The notes under the pieces: generated by a model
What the model was told of the DNA's origin: nothing
Database searches by the model: none
The model's input: only the letters and a program-made list of their open reading frames with translations
Assembly (NCBI RefSeq): GCF_000218685.1
Contig: NW_006763296.1
Coordinates: 734,715-798,714, forward strand
DNA length: 64,000 bases
Direction: 5' to 3'
Source of the DNA: Serpula lacrymans var. lacrymans S7.9
Taxonomy: Eukaryota; Basidiomycota; Agaricomycetes; Boletales; Serpulaceae
Program-made: the position numbers and the translations under genes
In this document: positions 10,774 through 23,214 of the stretch, one piece after another
How the letters are laid out: each line of letters starts with the position of its first letter
Position numbering within the stretch: position 1 is the stretch's first letter

Positions 10774-13700
10774 TTAATCAAGTGAACGCCTCCCCAAGAG
10801 TTTCGCGATTTCGCGGTGTTCCTGTAACCAGATAGGGAAACTCGACTCCTTGCCTTCTCCTTGTCTGGTCTCAATGAGATAGTTGGCGAATACGATAAGG
10901 GTCCCATATCGATATCTAACATAGAAGATTCACAAAATTCCCTTGGCGAAAACACTTGACTATACGCACAGGTAATTCACAGCGACGCTCATCAGCTTGC
11001 GTTGTTTCACGCTTCCCTTCTCACAGGCTTCTACTTTCAGCTTATAGCTGAGGTACAATCATCAGTATTGAACACCAGAAAACGTTGTGAGATGTTAACG
11101 TACTCATATATAGCCTTTCGTAGATTCTGCACGTCTTGCATCAAGTCGATAGCACGATCGGTCAACCGTTTAGCAACCTTGCCGTGCGAGAGCACACCGA
11201 CGAGCTGCAGAATCGTCTTGTATTCTCCTGTCAAAAAAGGGGCCAGTTGTCAAGCCATCCTCCGACTCTATCTGCCAACTTCGTACTTACCTTGAAGGTA
11301 CGCCTCTTCTTCCGAAGGGCCGTCGATTGTGTCATAGTCATCAGTCATGGCTTCCTCATGGCCATCGACGTGATCCTCGCCCCGCCAATTCATCGTTGTA
11401 GATATCAAACATGCGCTGACCATTCCCGTCGTAGTACGTCCTCGGCCCATCTGGCAGTTGAACACGAAGTCGCCCGCTCTTGGATATCCAGACCTAACGC
11501 GATCCAGTAATTGAGACAACGCGTCTGGTAGAGGCGCTTGTTCATCAGTCTAGAAAAGCAAGTCAGCTACAGAATCGAGAAACTCGGACATGATCAGCTT
11601 ACAATCGCAACACGGTCGTAATCAATCTAGAGTAAGTATTCAAATTGAGCGGTAATTCTTAACACCTGTTATCGAAGGTTCGTACCTTGAAGCCCTCATT
11701 TGACATCAGATCAAAGACATCTCGAGGGGTCATGATGTCCTCTTCTGACACTGTTTCCCAAATTGGTACGATCGAGAACACGCCGGGGCGTTCCTCAATC
11801 TCATCGTGTAACAAAATGCGGCCTTTCCCGGCTCTTACCTCCCGCAATACATCCTTCTTCAAGTTTTCTTCCATTGCCTCAACTACGCTAGTGGTCACAC
11901 CGGTGGCCCTTGAGACATTTCATCAACCCCTCGAAGAAGTAAAAGGATCTACTCAAACTACTTACTCAACGTTCTCCAGAGGCTTATCAACGAGGCGTAA
12001 AACGTGAGGTCTTCCTGCAATATACAGGACAGGCTCCTAAACAATGATTGAGCATTAGGTCGGAAAGTGTGCTCAGGGAATTACTTCTCGTAAAGAGGTC
12101 CAGAAGACCATATTTTGGCCTTGCAGACCAGCATCTACCCTATTCAATGCGCGCCTCAATCTGGCATAATCGTGTAAGCCGATGAAAGATAAAAGAACAA
12201 CTGCTATCATACCCTTGCACAGTAGGCATCCCGCTGTGGATCGTCAATAAGAGAAAAGGAACAGATACTGTGTGATGACCCACCTCCCACAGACCATCTT
12301 CCCATCACTAGCGCCGCCAACCACGAACTCTGTCCTGTCTGTCGGTGAAGCCTGGCCAGAGGAGATTAATCGTAGTGTCAGTGGCACACGGCGGAAGTTC
12401 GGTGATCCGTCGATACGTCTACACAACACAGATTATAAGACACGATATGGATATATGGGATAAAAGCCTACTCAGGTAATGTCATCTTTTGCAGGTTAGA
12501 GAAGAAATCACTCTTCAGGATCGTTGAAGCAGATAAGATGCCCCCTGATCGGTTAACTACGACTTGCTTGACTTCATCCGGATGGGCCATGCCATTCTTA
12601 ACATCAACCCGTTCCAGAGGCTTCAATGCGTGGATGCCATCGGCAAGAAGTTCTTTCTCATAGGTCTTGAGGACTGAGGCCAGATCAGGTATCACATACG
12701 AGATAAAATCACGAAAGACTAACCTGGTCTATTGCGAACAAAAGACTCAAAAGATTCAACAGACTCAATCGTGTCTGGTTCCGTGGAATGCAAGTAGGCT
12801 TGGAAGACGATGAGCCCAAAGTAGCGTCTCAAGTTTTGTAGCCCTGGAGAACCAATGAGGAAGGATACCACGGAATATAGACTTCCTTCTATATACCTTT
12901 TGATGCGTGACTGCGTCTCTGTCTCTCATCTGCTGCTTGCTCTGCTTGCGCACGTTCTTCTTCGATGGAATCTCGCAGATTGCAGACGACAGCACAGCGA
13001 TCAATGGCTTCATCAACAGTGTTCTTGACAGTAGGGCCCTTCCGGATGACTCGCAGCAGATCTTGAGGACATATCACATCAGCAAGTATATACGACAATA
13101 AGATGAACTGTTCATACTATTGATGACTTGGTAGGATTGGCGTAGGTTCACGGGCTCGTGCACCCCGTCGAGCTTCGCCATAGACATAGTGGAAAGGGAA
13201 CGATGGAGGAAACGTGGTGATCTCTGCGATAAAGTTCTGGAACTCGCTAGCCATTGTTGAATCAACAAAATAATGATCTAGTAGGAGTAGGGGTGGCCTT
13301 CAGGACAGAGAAGAGAAAAGTCACGATACACGAAAGTTACTCACCGAGGTCAACGTGCTTCTTCCCCGGCCAAGCTGACAGTTGACTACTATCGCAGTAC
13401 TCTCAGAATCAGAGCGAGTGATCACATCTAAGAGTTCGCTCAAGTCTGTGAAGTCAGCCGGTCTCTCAGCTGTAATCGGGATTCGACAGTATTGGAGTTC
13501 TACACCATCCCCAACAACCTTCCGCGATGCCATCAAGTCCTTAAGAACAACGACATTGCCGCTTTGAACATCTTCCCAAACAGGTATCACAGCACCGCCA
13601 GGAGTCTCAGTGTGTAGAAGTAACCTGCGTTCAGTACATGTGAATAAAATGTAAACGGTTACCGTGGTAAAGCACATACCTCCCACCAAACTCGTTGAGC

Positions 13701-16700
13701 TCAGCAATGACATCATCTCTGAGCCGCTCCTCTAGAACTTCCAAACGAGAAGCTGAAATACCTCCATAGTCTGAAGTCAAGTAGAAAAGGTTATCGGGAG
13801 CGCATGACAAATCATGAGTAGTGTTACCTTTCATATTTCGAAGGGAGAACCGCTCCCTTCTTAGACAATATGGTGCACCATTGATGTATACAATTGGCTC
13901 TTCTCTCAGTGTAATCCAGACGATGCGGTCTGCATGCGGATGAGCACTCTTCACACGATTTACCACTTCATCAACGGCCTCAACAGTAGGTTGACCCAAC
14001 GCGTAAATATTTGTTCCAGGAATATTGCGCCAGTTGATTGCTCCGCGGACACCCTGCTCGACCTGGTGAGATTCACTGAGCCACTGGTCCGACTTAAGAA
14101 GGGTGCTTGGGACAACATGTAAGACACTCCAGTAAGTAAGTAGGAAGAAGAAAGAGGCAAACCTCTCTCGCAAGATAATTCCGCTACGATTCTTTTACGG
14201 GGATACTTTCAGCACGTCAGGAGGTATTCCAAGATAAAAAATTACCTTGACCACGTGATCAGAATACTCGTCCCCCAGTAATTGTCCGCCAGCAATCTCA
14301 ACATCATTCTTTTGCCCAGGGACTAATGCTCTGTCCTCAGAGCCGGACTTTGAAAGCAAAGACAGGTCATTGACTGGTGCGAATACGTTAAGTCGTGAAC
14401 CGTAGGACTTCCTGAGGAACATAACCTGACTGCAAGGTGTGGCATTAGATAATGGGTAGAAACTCGATGCTTGGAGAAGACTCACTTCCAGATCTCTGTC
14501 CTTGTCTGGCAAAGTATCAACATACAAGCCTTCTTATAAATATATATATATTTACCTTTAACCAGTCTGAAAAGCTCTGCTCCAAGTGGTCCTCTGATTC
14601 TACATAACTCGCAAAAGCGATCATAAAGAAGCTAGATAGTAACGTCAGACCTATTCAATATCGTGCGATGACAACATAATACGACGACACGTACTATTTC
14701 TCGAGCGCTCTTCGTGCCTTTTTAAGAAACTCTTCCCTTTTGGTCTCGTCTGTAGTTGCTAAAGAGTACCTAATTCTATACAGGATAATATCTTCCCTTA
14801 AGTTTGTGACATGATCGCCTATAAAAGATTGTTGCTGTTGGGATAAATAAAAAAAGTGAATGAACGATACATACATGCATCTATCACTCGATCGACCAAC
14901 TTCTTAGCTTGAAGACCATGATCCAAGCACCCCAGTAGGCTCAAAATCGTCCCATAGTTGCCTTGGTGTGCCTTGCGCAGGTTATCCAGTAGAGTAGGCT
15001 GAGCCATGAGCAATTCGATAGCAGATTCAGAGTGGAGATCTAAAAACTCCAATAATGAGAATTTTTTTAAAAGATGAAGTATGAAATTGTTTGCCAACTT
15101 CGCTGCAAGATATAAGTTAAACGAAGCAATGATTTATTGTTGTCTTGCTGGGCGTTTGCATATTCCAAAGATTGCATGAGCTTTAAGTCTGTTGCTAGCT
15201 AGCATATATGTTGAGCTTGAACGATATGAGATTGAAAATTTATTATCCAAATACCTGATTTGTAGGCTGTAAAGACTGTTAGTTTCTCTGGTACGCTGAA
15301 TATTTGAATTACTCACAGTACTAATGCCAGTATTGCCACTACTTTGTATACCACTATGACCATTAGTGATACCTGGTACCTTCCTTGCATATGGATCTTC
15401 GAGACCATTGGACAAGAGCAACTTTCTTCTGACAATCAAAGCAGCTATCATTGCAAAGGTCGTCCTCACTGCGCCCATTCCACAAGAAAATACGAGCGCT
15501 GTCCGGGAAGGATCTGTATTCTTGATCACGCGCAAGTATGCATCAAGATAATTGTCCTAAAAGTACCCCGCAACTAAGTGGGAGATTGTAAAACGGACCA
15601 AATAAACTTACTTCAATAGGCCGATCAGGGGAAATGGGTATACTGGTTAGTATAATTTTGTTAGAAATCAGAAAGGGTCTTGAACGATATGGGACACACC
15701 GGTGATACTAGATGGATAGAAAAAATAAACTGTGAAATATGAATGGTAAAGTGAGAGCGTAATCCAAACCTCCACATTCCAGCCATCTTTTTGCATGTTA
15801 TCCCATAACTCTCGAGACGTCCGTACATTTACCGAGTCAACATGCGTCCATGTGGGTAATATAGCACCTTCTCCACTGTCTGCAGCTGGAAGTCAGGGAA
15901 AATCCACATCAGTACACATGACCACAGTAACATCGAGTTTTTCCGTGACAAGATGTACCTAGCTCGTTGTGCGTTAATATCAGACCTCCATATCTGCAAT
16001 CAATTCGTTTTAAATATCCCAACAAGGAATGTCGTAGGTTCTTACTTGCTAGCTTCCTGCAAAATGTCGGATTTCAAACGCTCCTCTATAGCCTCAAGGT
16101 TTTCTGCTCGATCGGAAAGAGACAATGTCTTGCGTGGTTCCGAAGAGTCGCGCAACACGAAAGGGCGACCAGAAAGATATACTGAACATACCATGAAAAT
16201 ACAGTGATTGTGAATTTCATGCGGGTATACAACGCAGTAGCACTACAGGTGAATTCACTGTGCTCGAGCACTATACACCCTGATCCATGCACAACGAGGT
16301 TACGAAATGATTGACTTACCAATTGGCTCTTCTCTCGTTGAAAACCAAATGACATGCGATGGGTTAGGTGTGCCAGGACGACATCTGAGAACGGAGAGTA
16401 TGGCCCTAAGACCCTGTGTACGTGGTTGAGCAACCCCAAACACGTTGAGATTGCCTTGACGAGGTGCTCTGAAGTTGGGGGCGCCATGGACGTTAAGATC
16501 CAGGTCGAGGGCACGACCTTCGGGATAGCGTCAGGATGGTCCGGCCGAGAGTGCTGAGGCGACATACCCGATGGATAGTAATCCGTCTTCAAGATCAGAC
16601 CTCTAGATAACACACTCCCTGTTCTTGTCTTGACAAGTGAAGGCTCAGACCGCTTGAGATGCGTCATTAAGTCGAGTGTGATAGGACTGTCTTTGGTTGC

Positions 16701-16877
16701 AGTTGCGACCTTGGAGTCACTAGCAATTCGTCCACGGATATCTATACCCTCGAGATTGCCTGCATCTGTCTGGACCTTTGGTTCTGTGAATGCTTTAGTA
16801 GTCAAAGGTACCGATGCTGGCCGCCCGTTGGCTCCCATCCTTGCTTCTGTTCGGATTGCGTTTCGCCGTTCTGCCAT
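10774..16877 (-). CDS. Paladin-like protein with three PTP-like phytase domains
   Basis: A very exon-rich gene (about 33 exons, roughly 1,400-1,500 residues) starting MAERRNAIRT at 16877 and ending at TAA 10774-10776. It resembles animal paladin and the fungal 'inositol hexakisphosphate' proteins (PTPlike_phytase family). Three similar units each show REEP(I/V)xYxxGxPxxLR followed by a Cys-X5-Arg phosphatase loop: SCGMGAVRTT near 15460, NCQLGRGRST near 13370 and NCQMGRGRTTTG near 11450. All three loops keep Cys and Arg. Units begin with a repeated NRSG(G/I)ILxxSTxLKSD-type segment. Exon 15700-15707 is 8 nt (TATCACCG) and restores VEYHRIPISPD. The substrate is uncertain: the family is related to phytases, while vertebrate paladin has been linked to phosphoinositides. 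Confidence 0.9.
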
Positions 16878-17418
16878 TCTGGATGATATATTTGCAGTTT
16901 GGAAAGATAAGGAAACGTTTGACACTAGAATCCGATGTAAAGCTTTATAACTCGTGGTTAAAGGGCATGAGCAAACTGAACGTGCGCTGGTTAACCTGGG
17001 TCTATTAAAGCACCGAGTAATGCGATCATCGACTTGCAGGAGAAAGCGTGTACAGTCTCGGATTTTGACGTAACCACGTAAGGCTAGACGTTACGTAATT
17101 TAGTAGTCGCATCGGATCCGGGTGGATCTACAGATAGCGGACTTTCAGATTGGCTCTCCGATGGGCAATTAGACCCGCGTCATGACTATTTCCAGTAAGA
17201 ACTGTACAGTTTTACGACCTGTGGCCCTTGCCACCCATTAACTTACCCTTAAGGTTAGGGTTTGCGTCCACAGACTTTCAGTCCCTCGTCAAGATAAGAG
17301 TCGGATTTTTGAAAACACCACAGCAATTTACTCAAGTCAGTATGTCCTCGCATCACACTCCAACACCCAATAACTAACACATTCAATCCTGCAGTAACCT
17401 TACGCATATCCTACAAAA
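16878..17418. promoter_or_regulatory. Divergent promoter region of the paladin-like gene and RPS3
   Basis: 541 bp between divergent genes. It contains a telobox-like TTAGGGTTT at 17255-17263, about 160 bp before the RPS3 ATG. This motif is common in promoters of ribosomal protein genes in several eukaryotes. Its function here is inferred. Confidence 0.45.
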
Positions 17419-18370
17419 ATGGCAGCTCATATCAGCAAAAAGCGCAAGTTCGTAGCTGACGGTGTATTCCGCGCAGAGTTGAACGAGTTCTTCACTCGTG
17501 AGCTCGCAGAAGAAGGTTACTCTGGATGTGATGTTCGTGTCACCCATGCCCGTACCGAGGTAAGGCCCTTCATTGTTTAGCCTGTACATATATCTTACTA
17601 ATAAGAATACATAGATTATCATCCGTGCTACCCACACCCAAGAAGTCCTTGGTGAAAAGGGCCGTCGTATCCGTGAATTGACCGCGCTTGTCCAGAAGCG
17701 TTTCAAGTTCCCTGAAAACTCCCTCGAGCTTTACGCCGAAAAAGTACAGTTCCGTGGTCTCTCCGCCATTGCTCAGTGTGAGAGCTTGAGGTACAAACTC
17801 CTTGGTGGTCTCGCTGTCCGTAGGTATGTACTTCAGAGTATAATCAACTTACAGGTATAAATCAATATATTTTCAGGGCTTGCTATGGTGTCCTCCGTTT
17901 CGTTATGGAATCTGGTGCCAAAGGTTGTGAAGTTGTTGTCTCAGGAAAGCTTCGTGCTGCCCGTGCCAAGTCGATGAAGTTCACCGACGGATTCATGATC
18001 CACTCTGGTCAGCCCGCACGGGACTTTGTTGACTACGCAGTCCGACACGTCCTGCTCAGGCAGGGTGTACTCGGTATCAAAGTTAAAATGTGAGCCGTCC
18101 TTGAGTTCAGATTTCGGACTGTCAACTGATGGCCTTTCTGCTAGCATGAAAGGTTCGGACTCTGAAGGTCTGGTCGGTCCTCGCAAGCCATTGCCCGATT
18201 CCGTCCAGATTATAGAGCCACCCGTCGACAAAATCGTCTCCGAGCCTTCCTCCGAGTCCCGAGAGCCAGTTATTGTTTCGGCTAACCAGCCTCCTGCAGA
18301 GGAGCCTGCCGCTGCATTCGCTGAGCCTGCTTACCAAGCTGATGCATCATTTGCTGAGGCCACTTTCTGA
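17419..18370 (+). CDS. RPS3: 40S ribosomal protein S3 (uS3)
   Basis: A small-subunit protein at the mRNA entry channel. Four exons (17419-17559, 17615-17823, 17877-18089, 18145-18370) give 262 residues. The start is [15 protein letters not shown]. The KH domain carries [21 protein letters not shown], and the C-terminal domain has [33 protein letters not shown] and [12 protein letters not shown] roughly 60-residue acidic Ala/Pro/Glu-rich tail follows, typical of fungal S3. The three short introns are too small to hide a snoRNA. Confidence 0.98.
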
Positions 18371-21193
18371 TCTATCAGTTGTGGATTTACCGGAGAGGGT
18401 TGAGTTTTGTTGACTGTACTCGTAGTATATGCATACTTTACAGTTTGTCATGCAGCAACGATAACACGATGAATGCACTATCATGTTCAAAGTATTCAAC
18501 GAATGTTATTCACATATTCCGTTCCCGCTAACTTATAAATGAATAAATGAACAATCAATCTCGGAAAGGTCGACATGTGGGTGCTTGTCCACAAGTTGTT
18601 GGCATCGACTGCCATATCAAAATTTGGTCCGACTAAGAGAGACTACCACAAGTCAAGTTCGAGACACATGACGACAAAAACCGCATTGAACACATATTTG
18701 TAAGATTCCTGTGAGGGCCGAGTGGAATGGCTCTCTCCTCCAAGATGTCATTGCTGAGTATCAGATGGAAATCAAGTGCTACGTGTGCCGAGCAGAGCGA
18801 AGTAATATTCCCTTCGGATAAGACGAGCCCGAGTAAAGAGCGTGCTGTCACTTTCCATTGGAAATATATGGACAATAAATATCGGCGAATGCGTCAGAAG
18901 TTGGAGGCCGTCTACTGAGTTGATTATCACGATGTTTCAATAATGAGACACACGAAAGACACTGAGAGTACTTACAATGTTGTCAATGGTGCTCTGTGCC
19001 ATGGATGCCATTGGCTCCGGCGTTGGAACAGTCGATTTTAGTAGTGTCAGATGTCGAAGAGTGGTACCTTGCGGATAGAGAAGAACAAAAAACGCACTGT
19101 ACAGTGTCAACGCTTCTAGTACTAAGATAGAACGTGCAAATGGGGAAGGTGGAGTGCGAGGGCAAGTTAAAAACAGCCTTGTCTTAAGGAGAAAGTGTAG
19201 TTTCAAAAACACTGTGAAGTTGCGGTGTCAACCGGTCAACGCAGACAACTAACTGGACCAGAATCTCGAGCTCAAAAGATACAAGGGGATAATGTACAAG
19301 GTCACGATGCCTCCGCGTGAAATGGTGTCCCTATCTGACCTGTGCATAAATCTAAATGAATTAGAAAGGGACTTGAGTGCGTTTTATAGTGAAGACGCTG
19401 TATTGCACTCTGGAAGGCCTTGCCAATCTAAAAAGCTTTTGAATCCTTTGAACAATATGCGAATTTTGCTCCTCGAAAGCATAGGAATAAGCCCTTCCAC
19501 GCCTGAAAATGCGCATGACAGAAGACGATAACGGTATTGAGTCTGGCAAGGCTCGGATACTAACAGTACGCATTGTGAGCGTGAGAACAAATTAGTACCA
19601 TCGTCCCAAGTTCCTACTGTTGCTACTATGGTGCTCTATGGTGCAATTACTTGATATCAGTCTGGCTATCAGAACAATCCTTTGCGTTTTTCAAGTTGGC
19701 TGCTACCCAGCATGAGTCCATGTGCAACGCTTCTCAATCTCTCATTCCCGAATCACCAGGGATGAGCATTACCGTGGCTCCCCAGACTTTTACCTCCAAA
19801 CCGCCCGATGATCATCGAACTATCTCCATGCACGATATGTAGAAGCAGGCGAGCACACAAACATGCAATAGTGTCCTTTGGTTCACTCGACATCTTTTCA
19901 ACGACACGCTTCCAGGACATACTAATTCTCTGCTGGTACTCTGATAATACTATTACACAGGGCCGGAACGTCCAGGGGATTACTTGGTCAGAGAAAAGCG
20001 GCATATGCAACTTCAATCTATTCCTTCAGACCATCAAACGATTTACCGCTGAGCGCTGAGGCCTAAGGCCCGGATTTTGCCCGCCCCCTGTCTCCGCTAT
20101 CCGCCGACCACAGGCAGTTTTTCAAAGTGGGGATAAGAAGTAAGGCATTTGTTAATGAAGCTGGGTAACATGTGCTGTCTACGCTATAGATATGTCCTCC
20201 GCAGATACTGATTATCTGCTGACCAGTGCGCGTTACGACACCAAGGTTCTGAATATAGTGTGCCGGGTTTCCTAGGGCTTCGTGAGAGCACTGGTGGTGT
20301 CCGCGCTACGAAGAGTCAAAGCGGTGAACGTAGCCCACCACTGCTGTTGTTTTTAACTGCAATAATTGAATACATGAACAGTGCCCACCGTCTGACATTA
20401 CTTTCAAGAAACAAATGAGGTTGTTCTATTCAACTATGCAAAGCGTTCGGGTCGTTCGGAAGCAAGTATACGGGCTAGAAGAAGTGTCTTATGTGATTGC
20501 AACATCATGTGTATGTGCTCATCCTCCGTCATGGTCTTCATCTTGATGCACGATGCTAGAGCGTTATTAAAATCAGACTTGAACAGCCAATTTGGTTAAC
20601 GCTCAAGCCGGCCACCTTTTGTCCAGAAATAACTATGTGTTTCTTGTTCGGTTGAAATCTACCAGCCGCCTTTTGTTCAGTCATCTCATAATTTTGAATA
20701 GGGTCACAGTACTTGCTTGGAGATGGGAAGAGAGTGAAGTGTCAGTGTTGTACAAGTAGAAGTTTGATATTCAAATCTTATTTTTCAGTGTGAGTACCGC
20801 ATTATCACCCAACAACTCTGAACAATTAAAATTATGCTAACGCGAAATGTAGTATTTGTTTTAAGGAATATGGCTTCACTTCAGGACTCTGTGGGTGTAG
20901 CGCCTGCCCTGGCGTTTCATCTTATCCTTGGATCGAACCGGAGTATTCTCATTTCGCTGTGCTTAGTATTTGATTAACCTTCGTACGCCATTGGACCACC
21001 TGACATGTCTTGCCAGATCTCCTTGTACTAAGGCATTGGTCATATGCGTCTCTTGGTCAAGTCGGCCTTGGACCCGGTTTTCTCGTGTCTCAATTTGTAC
21101 TTGGGGCGCTCAACGTTTGTGTATAAAATGCTTGCAATTTATCCCTTCTTCACCAGCACTCTCGTTCCAATCCTCATCTACATCTCACAAACA
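18371..21193. other. Gene-poor region
   Basis: 2.8 kb with no gene I can support. Weak minus-strand signals exist: a hydrophobic frame at 18937-19212 without a convincing ATG or downstream exon, and a roughly 50-codon helical frame around 20450-20600 ending LARILASERPERFA. A short imperfect repeat of CC(A)CCTTTTGTYCAG occurs near 20612 and 20672. No transposase, reverse transcriptase or terminal repeat was seen. Confidence 0.4.
21122..21128 (+). promoter_or_regulatory. TATA box upstream of the CVNH gene
   Basis: TATAAAA lies 66 bp before the ATG at 21194, a good distance for the core promoter of a regulated secreted-protein gene. Confidence 0.6.
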
Positions 21194-21706
21194 ATGCAAT
21201 TGACTATCCTCTCTGTACTGGCCAGCTTGGCTCTCTTCACTCCGTCTGTGCTCACGCAGGGCGGCTTTTCGTCGACGTGCGACAATTACTATGTGACTGG
21301 TTCTGTCTTGTACGCAGACTGTGAATCGGTCAGCGGCACATACTATGCTACTGAGGTTGACCTCGACTACTGCCTGGCCAACAACGGCGGCTCGCTCATA
21401 TGCAGCTCTGGGTGAGTATTATGACCTGGATGCTCGAATCCCTCGTTGGAGTGGTATGTACTGACAGATCGACATCGGCAGTGGCTCCTATAGTTACACT
21501 TGCTCCGGGTGTTCGCTCGAGTCTGGCACCTACTTTGGTTGCAGCGCGTGTAGCGACTGTACCGATTGCGGTACTTCGTCGACTGGTATTGACCTGGGTA
21601 AGTCGCTCCATCCCATCTGTTATACACTTGTAGTTCCATCCACTTATCGTGGTGCGCTTCAGACCAATGTGTCAGCAATGACGGCGGTTCTCTTTCTTGC
21701 ACTTAA
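21194..21706 (+). CDS. Small secreted cyanovirin-N homology (CVNH) protein
   Basis: Three exons (21194-21411, 21482-21597, 21663-21706) give 125 residues. A signal peptide (about 1-21, MQLTILSVLASLALF) is followed by a CVNH domain built of two similar halves. The halves end in CLANNGGSLICS and CVSNDGGSLSCT, the tandem signature of this fold. The protein is Cys- and Ser/Gly-rich. Known CVNH members are mannose- or glycan-binding lectins; secretion makes a cell-wall or defence role plausible. All introns are GT-AG and the frame closes at TAA. Confidence 0.88.
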
Positions 21707-22570
21707 GTTGGAGCACAAGAACATTTCAAGGTATAGGCTCTATCAGTCTTGATCTTAGACTTATTCCCTACTAATCAGAAAAAATGTAGAATTTTGTTTC
21801 TGTTCAAAGGGCTTGTATGAGGGTGTATACAGTTTCTTTTTTTTTTGTAACAATGATGTTTATACCTATGTCTTTAGATGTATTTCATGCGTTGTGACGA
21901 AATATACAATTCCATTGAGCGGTACTAAAAAAATTGAATACAGTGATTTAAGTCTGCCGCCACACTATCGAAAGTATAAACAAAGTCCGCGAGTTGAACT
22001 CCGAACAAACTTCTACTAGCAATTTTTTGGCACTTGGAATGGGCTCTTAGTTATTCGACCTCGGTAATATGCCTTGCTAGACACTCAGCTATCGACCATT
22101 TTGAGCATTCCACATGGAATCTGAAGGCGATGACTACAGTTAGATCAATGATAATACCAGTGGGTTTTATTTGTTATGATTATAACGTATGTACGAACAA
22201 CCTGGTCTCCATACGTCTGGACCATTGATGTACTTCAAGTCTAGGCTCAAGCACTCTTGGTGCTACCGCCGATATTTCAGAAGCGCTGAATGAGCTAGCA
22301 TTCGGATTGTGTATTATCTACGATTGCTCCGTCCCGGAAGACTGGCTGACTGATAATCATAATCTTTGGCTAATCTACGTATAGATCAACAGATCCACAT
22401 GCTTTGGGCATGGTGCGCGGCTTGCACGGGCGGAATGTGCACTCATGCTGTGGTATACGCAGAGTATTTGTACGATGTTGGCCACCACCCTAGCCCGACC
22501 AAACCTGGACTTCTGGTCCTTCAACCTCTGTGCATTTTTCTATTTCCATCCTTAAGTTTGTCTGCTCGAT
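21707..22570. other. Intergenic region
   Basis: 864 bp between two plus-strand genes. No motif-bearing frame, RNA gene or repeat was seen. Confidence 0.5.
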
Positions 22571-23214
22571 ATGCCGTACATCAAGGCCCATTGCCACCCC
22601 TTCCTTTTTGCCCTAATCACCGTCTGCGCCATGGCAGAACTTGGCTTGACGGCGTTCTTGATCAACGACAGTAACGAGAAGCATAATTGGCCCAATCAAC
22701 GCTATCAATCCCTGTACGTCGACATTATGCCAGTATTTACTCTTGCTGACAAGTATGTTAGCGTCATTCTCATGGAATTCAATGCTGTTTGGACCACGGT
22801 ATTTGGGGCAGCTTACATGCTGTGGGTAGTAGACGGAGCTGTGCATGTTCTCGCGGGCATTGCAAGTTCTGTGGTATGGTTAGGCATGACATGCGTTCTT
22901 TGGGTGAGTGTATTTCAATACAATTGTGTATGAGTTTGTCTCAGTTCAGTCTGCAGGGCACTGCTGCTGGCGTAATGCATCAGACGCGAATAGGTGGGGC
23001 GTGTACAGCAACGCTATCTGGGTTTGTGGACGAGAGTCTATATTGTGATTCACCACAGGAGCTGAGTAGTGTCCCCAGATGCAGGGAAACGTTGACAGTG
23101 GAGATCCTTAGTTGGGTAGAGTTTGGATTGTGTTTGCTCACTCTGATAGGGACTTGCTTGTGGGTGCGGACGAATAGGAGGAACCATGTGAGCGATTCGC
23201 GTAGGCTGGTATGA
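22571..23214 (+). CDS. Four-helix membrane protein, MARVEL-like
   Basis: Three exons (22571-22713, 22762-22903, 22957-23214) encode 180 residues. Four hydrophobic segments are visible: FLFALITVCAMAELGLTAFL (about 10-30), WTTVFGAAYMLWVVDGAVHVL (about 56-76), SSVVWLGMTCVLWGTAAG (about 80-98) and VEFGLCLLTLIGTCLWV (about 149-165). A Cys-containing loop precedes the last helix. This is the common agaricomycete small MARVEL-domain layout, linked to membrane apposition and trafficking. Sequence identity to a named protein is not claimed. Confidence 0.75.

Noticed and set aside
16926..17418. Paladin start further upstream
   Set aside because: The frame upstream of 16877 begins with GTG and contains no ATG.
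18937..19212. Hydrophobic minus-strand frame suggesting a small membrane protein
   Set aside because: It starts from GTG, has no usable ATG before the hydrophobic part, and no downstream exon joins in frame.
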